Shown one piece after another: positions 1-16,029 of a stretch of DNA of 64,000 nucleotides. Position 1 is the first letter of the stretch. Each line of letters begins with the position of its first letter. The position numbers were made by a program, and so were the translations under genes. Under the pieces are notes generated by a model. That model was not told the DNA's origin, did not search any database, and worked only from the letters and a program-made list of their open reading frames with translations. Source of the stretch: Temnothorax longispinosus (Eukaryota > Arthropoda > Insecta > Hymenoptera > Formicidae); assembly GCF_030848805.1 (NCBI RefSeq), contig NC_092367.1, positions 1,922,001-1,986,000 on the forward strand, read 5' to 3'.

Positions 1-3000
1 TTTCAAAATATATATTTTTTAATAACAACAATTTTCATGAAAGATAATAGTTAATGCGCAGTTGCGCTACCCTTATTGCTTGTTTACTCGTAATTCTTGC
101 ATTAATCATTATCAAACTTGAGAGACTGATCAGAGTTTATCAGGAGAACGGGGTCATAGTGCTTTACGCAATTACGCTTAATTAATTCTCGTTGCCCCAG
201 GCGTTAGTAATTTCTCCCTTCGCGCGACGCATTAAATTAGCGAAAATGGTGTGCAACGTTTTATATATAAATTGTTACATAAACCAAATTCTAATGTTAT
301 ATTATACCACTAATATATTACTTTGGTCAAAGGTAACCGATCAAAGCCGCGACTACTAAGATAACCCGATTGCGGAAAAAAGTCGATGACACACCCTGTG
401 TCTACCCTGTATGGTCACTCCTTGCGTCGGTTTTCCAATGAAAATTATTGCGCTCAGAATGAAACTACATTATTAGAATACCACGGCAGGAAAGAACTAG
501 CGTTTACTATCGCAGTAGGCGCGATGATATTTATAGCTCATTAGAGTACAAAAATACATGCTTCGCTTCGCACGCATGTCGGGGAATAAGAAATCGAGAA
601 GTAAGACTGCCGAGAAATAAGACTGCAACTCTCACTATCTGAGAGTAATTAAGGGTAATTTCTATAATTTAGAGAAATAACAGTGCAATTATACACGGGG
701 ATTATTTTCCGAGGAAAAGTTTAGAATGAGTCACAATTACATACATAGTACGTTACGTCTCGCCTTTGGCGATGATACAGTGAGTCATGTCGTTTATAAT
801 GTCGTTCAATTCGCGTAATAATTCATTATGTAATTCATTGACAGGAAGATCGATGCTTATGCGATCAATCCGTATCACTGGCGTGACTAATATCTTCTCA
901 TTATCGTCCGATAATATGTTTGTAGGCACAGGTGTGTGAAATCGCAGGCAACTATCTTTAAAAATAATCACAATTTTACAATAAGGAATACACAAGAATC
1001 GGTTATCGAAAGTTTCTAACAAAGTTGCGTGCGATAATACGAGCAATGCACGCGCTTAATCATCGCTTTCATTTAATCGATACATTTCGCAATTTGCGGA
1101 AGCATAGAATTACGAAATCCGTCAACTTGATCAAAAGTATAAATAAATCATCTTCAACTGACTGTGCAGGCAAGATATAGTAAATTAGAATAATCTTTTT
1201 GTATTGAATTAGAACTCTACGGCGTGTACGTAATAAAGAATTTCAAAAATTGCACTTTACGATTTGTAAGCACTTCATCAAGATGGTTCGCCGCCATCTG
1301 TTAAAAACGGATGGATACAATTCTACAAAATGGTATCGTGATGAAAGAACATGAACAACTTTTCTATCTCCATTGATGAGAGAACATCAAATCCATCTCC
1401 TATACTTAGGATCCATGGCGCCACTGACGGCGCATCCCTCTCATCACCGACGATATAACGGGTGTGCAGCACGAATGCGTATTTTCCCGATGTCAGGACG
1501 TTACGTTATTTTCTCTAATGTAGATGTAATTAATTTATGACGTAATTAATTTATTTAAAAAAATAATAGTAAAAAGCGAAATACGCGTAATTTAATTTCT
1601 AATAATGATTGAAACAAAATCAAATAATAGATACCTATTTTCAATGTTTTTAACTTATTTAAAATCAATAATTTTCTCGAATAATTGAAATCGATATTTC
1701 GTGAAACGTGCACTCGAGTAAATATGCGACGCGTGACGAGACGCGACGTTGCGGAGAAGTAGTTCACAAACAATTAAATGAGCTGAGCAAATAACGTAAT
1801 TGTAACAAAGGGAGGTCAGTGGTAGAAAATGAAGTACCGCGTTGTGACAGATACGTCAGATACATGTAGGATACATACGTTCATCATTGTCAAAGATTGA
1901 AATTGCGATATTTGAAACCAGCGTGTATGCGAACGAGAAAATATTGATCGTACGCGGCGCACATTTCATTCGCAATTGTGTCATGGAGCAAATATCGTAT
2001 AATTCGCTGCTGAACTAGCGGGTCAATTTTTTACAATTATAAGTAACAAATCTTTTTTAACATTGAATTAAATTAATCGCGTTTTTTGTTTTGTATAGAT
2101 ACGATAATTAATTGTAAAATTAATTGCGTAATAGTATACAAAAATATATGTATACTCATAAATCCTATTTTTTATTCAATTTGTAATGAAAAAGTATCCG
2201 AAGTATACTTATGTCATTAAATCTTTAAAAAATATCTTCTAATGTTCAGAAATCTGGCATCTCATAGTGACTTAGGAAAGTTTCGTAATCGCAAACACGT
2301 AATAGCTTTTTATTTAGCAAGTATATCTTTACGATGTATGCATACATGTGCATCTTTGATCGTTAATATCGTCATCGTTAATATCGTCATCGTAAAACAA
2401 TCGGCAGATGAAAAAACAGAAATGTTTATTAATAGAATAAGATAAAGCAAACAATTAACAGAAATAATGGCTTGTAAATTAAAAAATCACAACCGAAGTA
2501 GAATAAAGGCAAATTTTTGTCCAGTTTCAATCGTTCAGACAACTGCGTTTGGCTCGAAACCTACCATTTCCGTTAAAATAATTATATTTTATGACGTATT
2601 ACATCATCAAAGGACCATGAGAATAGATGCCGTACATTTGCTCGAGCGCTGTGTGAATGTAAACACTGTGCCTTTTTATTCCGCGCATCTTTTTATTCTC
2701 AAATTTTTTATACAAAATTGCATCGATAATAATTAATGACATATGAGCTTCTCATAATTGCTGAATGCAAAACTACGCAAATTATTCATTGAAAATGCTA
2801 TTATAGTTCTTTGTTGTTAGTAATCAAGCGTAGGTACCGCGGAAAAATCCCGTAAACAGTCATGATGTCAGATATACAAGGTGTACTCTCTCGTAAACCT
2901 ATCGGATGACTAATCCTTTTGTGAACCTCTTTTCAAAATTTATGTAAGACAAAATTATCTTTATTCTTTATATTAGATTGTACCTAATCTGTCAAGAGAT

Positions 3001-6000
3001 GCATAGTATGGATTATTTAATACAGTAAATGTACGTACATTTAATAATCTCTTAAAGATATAAACAGAAGGTTAAAAAACATATAAAACATATAAAAACT
3101 GAAGATATAAAAAATAATAATGTATGTAAAGCGGGGATGTTATCATCTATGATGTACGTGCGTACGAATATACTTACATATATTACGCAACACACAGAAA
3201 CCGATTAACGTGGGAATATTTTTGACACCGTAGTTTAGATTCCGTAGTTTACGTGCCTACAAGTGTGAATTGACCTTTAGATTAGAATGGACCGAAAGTA
3301 TCTCGTAATGGGGTCGGATTCGCGCCCACATCCACCAACGTAATTAAACCGATCTGTGAAATGCCTGAACTCGAGAGAATGCCGGGAATGCCCTCTTCCT
3401 TGAACAAGCACTTTTGGCTTTTATATAAATGTATTAATGTAAATACTGTTCGTTCAATTGTCTGTCTAAATTAAGAAAAATTTAATGTTGTTAACTAATG
3501 ATGATTTATACTATCTATTTATAGTTTTATATAAGTAATTTATCAACAGGTGCATTTAGTATACGCAATATTTCTTTTTGAAACAAATCAGATTAAATGT
3601 AGAAAATGAGAAATGTAGAATATGTAAAATATTTTATTTTTTAACTAATTTTAGATTTGTTTTTAAAATCTGAACTGGAATTGAAATTTATTTACATTAT
3701 TGTTTTATTGTTATTCAATTTTGAAACATCAAATATAAGATATAATATAAATAGAAAAAATAATTTCAATTTTTACCATATGATATTATCTTTATCAAAT
3801 ACGCGTATTATTGTAAACATACTGCACTCTCTATAGATTTAATTTGCTTTTAATCATAAGAAGTATCCTGAAGCTTTTCGCTTGTGCTACATGTTGACCT
3901 AATATCCTAAAAGCGAGCAAACACCATTAGTTTAATGAGAAATAGCTCGAGTTAATGAAGCCGGCAAGACGGATATTAAAGGAATCTTTGATGACGTCTT
4001 TCAATGGCTTTAACTTCACTTGTTTCTATTTAAGGTGTTATATATCGAGAGCCTACTTAAATATTTTCTACTATAAATTCGAGTATCCTTGTATAGGTAT
4101 CGATCTGTAATAAATTTATTTAATTACAATGAATAAATTATTTATCAACTGTTGACTTAATTTTTGATAGATTTTTGAAAATAAATTGATATGGATATTC
4201 GGGGTCGTGCAATAAATTAAATAAATTAATATAATTTGACTTGTGTGTGTGTGTATGTGTGCGTGTGTGTGTGTGCAGAGAAATACATGCACCTAATGAT
4301 ATAATTACATATTGATTGATATTGATGTTTAATAAATATTATTATAATATAAAACAGTCCATTGTAGCGTTCAAAAAATAACGCGAAATAAAACGATTAC
4401 CGCATATTCACCGTTACGAAATGTTGCGTCGTAAAACTTTACCACGTTTTGTTTAGTCTTGCCGTGTTTTCAGTGAAGGACAAGATCGGTCAATCTTGAT
4501 TTTCAAAGTCGTGTCATATAACGTGTGGTCATGACAACCATCCGAATATCTTTGCATATCTATATATATTCGAGAATCGGCGACGCGCTGTTACGAGATA
4601 CAATGAGCGCGTTTTTCAGTCGTTGCGAGCACATCGATCGAATTTCGAGTCAGCGAAGAAAGGGGCTGAAGGAGAGGACGAGGAACGTGCGAAAAGGAGG
4701 ACACATTCTGCTTTAAATGTTTGCAAAGTACAGGCAGTTTCAGATCAAATTTATTAGCTGAAGAATGGTTTAATGGTTCTTTATTTCGAAGACAATTACG
4801 CGAAAATTATTATTGTTAATATTACCAGAAGAAAATCATATACAAGATAACTTTTGATACAATTTTCATATATGATATTAACATTAATATTTAATGTTAT
4901 AATAATATGTAAATTAATTCATCTTTTTGCATGTTTGTACTCATAACAATAATGCATTTATTATGAATTATTTTCACCTAAATTATTTAGATTTATTATT
5001 ATTATTTATTTTTAATCTGATACTTCGCTCATGGTGGAAGGCATGACTTCGCCTAATTTCACGCGACAGAACTGCGTTATTCCGATACCAGTTGCGAATT
5101 GTTTTCGAGTTGGAGTTTGTCAATCGATCGATCAGTCGGTTCTCTTGTCATCCTCGAAGTTTGGCATTGGCGTTGAAAGTAACCAATTATCAGTAAATAT
5201 TGTATCAACGTTAAATAATCCAAGAGAAGGGTTGAAAGTGCTTTTTCTCCACTACCAGGAGATTCATAAAAAAAGATATTGTATCGAAATACCGGGAAAC
5301 GTTCCGCGCGTTACTTGTTCCGGGTATATTTTTTTAATTTTTAATATACCAGAAGAAAGCTGATATTTTTGTAAGTCTTGATAAATTATTAAGTATCATA
5401 ATCTACTTTTGATACGTATAATTATAAGAATAACAATATATTATTATTGTTGTCATTGTTATAATTATAGCAAATTATAATCGTATTATTTAAAATAGCA
5501 ATATAAGACAGAGTAGCGTTTTTATTTATAATTAATAATGTAGTAATAAATTTTCTGGACTATATATTATAGTCAGTTATGAGTGTAAACGATGCTATTA
5601 ATTACTAAATTACTATAAACATGCTGTATTTGTATAATTTATGTACATTTGAAGCATTACTACTGTTTACACGTTTAAAGTATTACTACATTTTAAGGAT
5701 TAGCGACAAGTGTCTTACTGCACTGTTATCATCTTTTACAAAATTAGCCAAGAATATTCATCGGACTCTCATTCAGTGCATTAACAGCAGTTTTACCTTT
5801 TTGTGCGGTTATTTTTGCAGTAGAAATTTACGAATATACAAATTTTTCTGATATTACTTCTAATCAATTATACTCTGAACAATATTATTTGTGCCCCAAT
5901 AATATTAATTACATTTTGCTAATGCTCTCATTAATTTATATTTTGATTATAAAGATACGAAAAAATGATAAATAACTGCTTTCCGAATAATACATGTGCT

Positions 6001-6795
6001 TAAATAAAAAGTTATACGTATATATTTACCATTTTTATATTATTGATATACTTTTCTAATATTTGATTAGTTTGTAAAAATTACGAGAAATATTTATCTT
6101 TTATCTATTTTAGGGATATTAATCTTTTATCGGGTATTCGGAGATAAAACGTGACTTATGTAATTAACGTGTTAATTCTAAAACTGTTTGCAAGTGACTA
6201 ACATGTTATAATGCACGGCATATTGGGTCGAGGATATTTCTGCAGATTGCACCTGTCGTTGTTAAGTCACCGTGGAAAATGTTTCCGCGGTCGTGCTCAG
6301 CTGATTTACATACCGAGATATACGTAACGCGTTAGCGAGACTTAGCCTTGCCATATTTCACATAAATTCGTATGCTTCTAAAGATATATACATTGAACTC
6401 ATCCCAGTTGATTATCAGAAATGACGTTGAAGTATGCCAGATGTTCTAAATTTAAGATAATTTAGTAATTAAAAATCGATGTTTATCGAATGTCAATTTG
6501 TACTAACATAACAAAACTGATCAAATTAACTATGCTACATTTGATTAAAAAAAGCAAACGATGAAAGATAAAATAATTCCCGAATAAATGATCTTTTTCG
6601 ATAACACAAGTTTTAAAGAATACCTGGAAACAAATCTTATCGCGATGCGAGCTGAGTGGCTTTATCAGCGATCAATATGTAATGTCCTAGAGCATGTATT
6701 TCCCTCGATCGCTTTTATCATAAAATACTTATTTAACGAATAATGTAGAATTATCAAAGGATAGAAGTGAACAAGATGTTCTAAAAATCCTGACG
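1..6795. other. 5' spacer, no recognisable gene
   Basis: This AT-rich stretch has only short frames (for example 5031-5363 on + and 753-1046 on -) with no family resemblance I can name. It contains a GT-rich microsatellite near 4240-4276 and a 15-bp unit repeated about twice near 2360-2395. A possible initiator (TTCAGT, A at 4618) lies on the + strand in a locally CpG-rich patch and could start a 5' exon of desaturase A, but no matching donor was convincing. The left neighbour gene is outside the window. Confidence 0.5.
4240..4276. repeat. GT-rich microsatellite
   Basis: An almost pure run of GT dinucleotides with a few interruptions (TATG, GCG). It is a simple repeat in the upstream spacer with no gene overlap. 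Confidence 0.85.
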
Positions 6796-6807
6796 TTAAT
6801 CTTTTGA

Positions 6808-7224
6808 CAAAGAGTGACGCCAAAAACAGGCCAAAAATAGCCTGTTTCGCCACCCTTGAAATCCGACTTGAATTTGGTGCTAAACGATAGTTATATATAA
6901 GACATTAATCCTCTGATAGTTTCAGATTGAGCCCACTCTTTATCTTCAAGATATGAGAGGTTAAAGTTCGCATTGTGCATGCCATCACAGATCCGCTGCT
7001 TGTGAAAGCTATGAAATCTCGGTATCAAAGCGAGAAAAATCATCACGTCTTTGTGTTAGCAGACAAGGATAAATCTGGTAGAAACGCGATTGTCGAATAT
7101 TATTGTACTTGCAAGAGCGGTTCACGTACTGTCGGATGTTGCAGCCATATAACTATCGTTTAGCACCAAATTCAAGTCGGATTTCAAGGGTGGCGAAACA
7201 GGCTATTTTTGGCGTCACTCTTTG
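6808..7224. mobile_element. Foldback transposon remnant flanked by perfect inverted arms
   Basis: The right arm (7148-7224) is the reverse complement of the left arm (6808-6895); the only difference is an extra 11 nt in the left arm. The arms enclose about 250 bp carrying a SWIM zinc-finger coding fragment, so this is best read as an internally deleted, partly inverted copy of a transposon. It sits about 330 bp upstream of the desaturase A start codon, where it could affect that promoter. Confidence 0.6.
6957..7163 (+). pseudogene. Transposon protein fragment with SWIM-type zinc finger
   Basis: An open stretch of about 68 codons between stops encodes residues ending in YYCTCKSGSRTVGCCSH, which fits the SWIM zinc-finger spacing CxCx(n)CxH. 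SWIM fingers of this kind, preceded by a short basic/Ser-rich region, are common in transposase-like proteins scattered through insect genomes. The fragment lacks any catalytic domain, has no good start codon (a GTG at 6975 is the first candidate) and ends inside the inverted repeat arm at 7148-7224. It is almost certainly a dead piece of a mobile element; the transposon superfamily cannot be named from this alone. Confidence 0.5.
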
Positions 7225-7558
7225 AAGTTGTTTAACGCTGTAGGAATATTGTTGAAAGAAAAATATTAACCAACATGCACATTTGTCATTATTTTAGATC
7301 TCTGAAAAGAACCGTCCTGCGTGATGAGTCGATCTGAAATTTCGCTTCGCTATATCTAGATTCGCTCTTATTGATTTTGCACAATATCGCAATCGATAAA
7401 TCGGATCACAGGTATTGCCCAATCTCGCGAGAGCTACTTGAAATGCAGAACAACGATTGAATCGATTCATATGCCGGAAGATCAACAGAGGATTGTTGGT
7501 GTATGGTCCGCAAGGGTTTCTAGACAACCGCAAAGCGTTTAAACAAAACTCGATGAAG

Positions 7559-12331
<4,773 letters not shown>

Positions 12332-15177
12332 GACTGAAAAAAAACTCGAGGCGTGTCCCGATCAAATTCTCTCGGATGGATAAAAAAAAATACGTTGAGG
12401 AGAAGCACCTCCTCTAATACGTCACACGTGGACCACATGAAATCTTTCACAAAGATTTGAGCTAAAGTGATACAGATTTAAGACTCTCTGGAACTTCAAC
12501 TTCCACATAGATTGCTGTATACCATTGAGAAATGTTTATAACGATTAAAGAGATATTTTAATCGCAAGATAGTCGATAAATGTACAGTTGGCTCTCGATT
12601 ATAATCAGCGATTAATAAATAAACTCTTTTAATTACGACAACCATAAATTATTTATAAAATTCATCATAGAATTAAGATGCATAAGTTGTTTATTTATTG
12701 TATATTTATGAGATTTGTTAGAATTGTTTGTTACATATAACATAATAATAAATTTTACAACGTACAATGGTAAATATTATACAACTTCGCATAATCGAGG
12801 GTCCATTGTTTGATACATATAAAGCCAGTGTTTAATATAATACGTATTATTACGTTTTATATAATACGTATGTAATCGTTATTTGTTATTGTCGTATAAC
12901 TGTGCATTATGAAAATTTTTCTTTTATTGAATGTGAATGACGCAAAGTACAATAATCTGAATGAGAGAGACCATTGTATATTGGTATGTTCTATGATAAG
13001 TTTTGTATATTCTTGAAATACTTTATTTCTTTAAATCTTTAGTTAGGAAATGGTATTTGAAATTTATTTTGTTTTTGACGATATGAAAAGAAATCGAGGA
13101 TGAAAATAAAATCCTCACATATTATCGAGATAATTTTCACAAAAAATTTTTCGTATATTTCGTTTCTTCTATGTAATAACAAAAAATTTCAATTAATACT
13201 CCATTAAAGTTTGAAACATATATCAAAATATGAAAATCTTGATATGATTTGTTTTTAATATAACATTGTATTTAACCCTTAAATACCACATTTCTCAAGA
13301 ATCTCGTAAATGACACATGGGGTCTAAAAGACCCCAGCATGAAAAATGTCTCCTTACTCATTGATTTTTTTATATTTAGTTATGAAAATTATTTTCAATG
13401 TTGTTCAAGGCTTAGAAAAGATAATAAAATGCTTATATTGTTAAAATTTCAATTTCAACATAGTATAAAAAATTAAGTAAACTGAGTACTGCTAAGTGTA
13501 CAAACGGGTAGGTCAATCACTCAACTATCATCAATGGGAGCATGAGCTCCATTTTTGGCAAGAACAATTGAAAACATTTCATTTTAAAGGGTCTGGGGTC
13601 CGCTGGACCCCGGGTGGCATTTAAGGGTTAAGATAAAATTATTTTATGTTTTTTAATAATGTATATTTTTTTTATATTCTTATGGTTACGCTTAATGTTA
13701 TGCTTTATACTTTGGTATCTCGAAACGTCACTTCGACCAATTAGCTTAAACAGATTATACATGATTATACATGATAATTATGGTGCCTTTTATAAGATAT
13801 TCTTTCCAACACAGTTCCTATATTGTTCACAAGCGAATCCTATTGTTATATATGTATTCTATATAATATGTGTTAAAAATATTTGATATTTAATACTGCA
13901 GTATATTGAATTATGGAAATGATACATGGAAATTTTCCATGCAACTTGCAGTTTAAAACTTAGCCAATGAAATCTAATTTAAAATATGTATAAGATTATA
14001 ATATTGAAAATTATAATGTATAATATAAATAATTATGGAAAAATAATGAGCTTATAAACATCTTGTTAAATACGTATGTAAGTATAATTGTCTTTAAATA
14101 TATATGTTACACTAATCATTTGTGTATCGTTGCGAGCAACAGCTAAACTTATATTTTTCGATACATTTAACTATTAAGGTAACTTATTTAAATACAGCCG
14201 CTTAACCAGTCAAATACAAAATGTATAATTAAATTTATTATACTCGCAAGTAAATGTCTCAATATATTTCTTTATTGCACAACTTCCTATATTTCCACAA
14301 AATATAATATTTATATAAGATGTACGATTTTTGATAACAAAACAAAAATTTGAATTACAATTTCATTATATTATTTATTATCATTGCGTAGCTACGATAA
14401 TCTATGTATAATTATATTGGTGTCTGTAAACACATGCATGAATTAATCTCGCAAAAAGACGCAAATATGAAAAGCATCGTCATCATTTAACTGTTGATGT
14501 GAACCTGTTTTACTCCATTAATCGCGGACAAAGTGTAAAGTACATTCGCGGCATACTTAATTATTTGCTTTGCATGTAGGCTCAGTCAGTAGGCTCTTCG
14601 TATAGGTTGCTCAATGTTTGTTAATGTTAAAATATTCATGCAAATGATAGGTGTATTTTTTGTCTCTGTAACAAGTAACTTTCACCTGAAGATCTTAAGC
14701 TTGTTGTAGTTCCAAATACAATACTGAAATAAAAAAAGATTTAAAAAAAAAATTCTTTTAACATGTAATATACGCAGCTTTTAATTATCATTTGCTTCAT
14801 ATAAATGTGTCTTTGAAATAAACCGCTTCACTCAGTAATCCTTTAAATACGCATATAATCTATATTTTACGGATACAATTGTTGAATGCAACATGAAGAT
14901 AATAAAAGAAAATAAAAGAAAATAAAAGATTTTGTGATGCCATAAAAATTAAAAATTACAATTTAATAACAATAACATTTATTTAAGCAATTCGTCATGT
15001 GTCACGCATGTGCGCAATTGACAAATGCATCGAATTCTAACAGGCAGGAAATGACGAGGAAAAAGTAACTTATTTCTGTTGATAATGAAATTCTGAATGG
15101 GTCGTAAGGCCAATCAGAATATCCTCAACATTACCTTCGCCATGTAGTTCTCTACCGTTCTTCTAGAAGCGCGTTTC
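12332..15177. other. Spacer between desaturases A and C
   Basis: It starts with the desaturase A 3' UTR (likely to about 12640, after AATAAA at 12614-12623). The rest is AT-rich with one piggyBac-type MITE at 13276-13627 and a short tandem AAAATAAAAG repeat near 14900-14930. No gene was recognised. Confidence 0.6.
13272..13631. mobile_element. piggyBac-type MITE with TTAA flanks
   Basis: TTAA (13272-13275 and 13628-13631) flanks a 352-bp element whose ends are CCCTTAAATACCAC and GTGGCATTTAAGGG, matching 13 of 14 as inverted repeats. Small subterminal hairpins of the form GGGGTC...GACCCC lie inside both ends. TTAA duplication plus CCC-starting termini is the hallmark of piggyBac transposons; with no transposase frame this is a non-autonomous copy. 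Confidence 0.8.
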
Positions 15178-15198
15178 AGTGCGGCTCTGTTTCGAGAA
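15178..15198 (+). promoter_or_regulatory. Candidate initiator and 5' UTR exon of desaturase C
   Basis: TTCAGT (A at 15178) fits the arthropod initiator TCAGT and is followed 21 nt later by a strong donor, GAGAA|GTAAGT (GT at 15199). A matching acceptor TTCGATAG ends at 16016, 14 nt before the desaturase C ATG. Together they would make a very short first exon and an 818-nt 5' intron. The TTTCAG could instead be an acceptor of an internal UTR exon. No TATA box is evident. Confidence 0.35.
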
Positions 15199-15621
15199 GT
15201 AAGTAAAATAAATACATTTATCTTTCAGAAAAAGGAATGTGGGTCGACGCTTCTTGTATTTTTTATTCCAATTGTATTTATCTTTTAGTCTCTTCTCACT
15301 TTTACCTAATAAAACATTCAATAATTCTATTCGTCCGAGTTTAACTTCGTTCTTTAGATAGTTTCTAAATCGTTATTGTATCAATTTTTATTTTACATCT
15401 ATAATTATATATCTATATTATAATTTACCGATACATTAGGAATAAAATTATTTAAGATATTTTACATCTTTATGAAGTCATAATTTCATAATTAATTAAT
15501 CTATTCTATTTTTTGCTACTGTAACATCTTTCAGCAAAACATTATAATTTTTAATTATATTTGTTGTGCTATTAAATAGCAATTAATAGATTTGAAAAAT
15601 ATTTGCAAAGTGTTCATATTA

Positions 15622-15955
15622 AATCAATTAGAATCAAAAGCCATGCGATCCAAGCTTAGGTCTTTGACAGCCTTATATTAGTTACTGTATACATATATGT
15701 CTATATATATACATATAATTTTTCCAACAAACTGCGCGCCGATTATTTGTCGGACTTGAAACACAGTAATTGTTATAGAATTAAAAACCCTTCCCTCCCC
15801 GGAATTAAATCTGTGTTTCAAGTCCGACAAATAATCGGCGCGCAGTTTGTTGGAAAAATTATATGCATATATATAGACATATATGTATACAGTAACTAAT
15901 ATAAGGCTGTCAAAGACCTAAGCTTGGATCGCATGGCTTTTGATTCTAATTGATT
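15622..15955. repeat. Near-perfect 145-bp-arm palindrome in 5' region of desaturase C
   Basis: Arms 15622-15766 and 15811-15955 are reverse complements at about 144 of 145 positions (one A/G difference seen near 15711) around a 44-bp loop. The right arm ends 75 bp before the desaturase C start codon, inside the predicted 5' UTR intron. If transcribed it would form a very stable hairpin RNA. The near identity implies a recent inverted duplication or young foldback insertion. Confidence 0.9.
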
Positions 15956-16029
15956 GTATATCGTTACGATCCTATTTCTCTTATGTTCATATTAACTTTA
16001 AATTTTTTTTCGATAGTTGTAATATCGAC

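Noticed and set aside
753..1058. Roughly 100-codon - strand frame with fairly protein-like composition
   Set aside because: No recognisable domain, no good start or splice context, and no neighbour to support it. It could be a terminal exon of a gene to the left, but this cannot be shown.
5031..5363. 110-codon + strand frame
   Set aside because: No family resemblance and no splice partners; isolated in AT-rich spacer.
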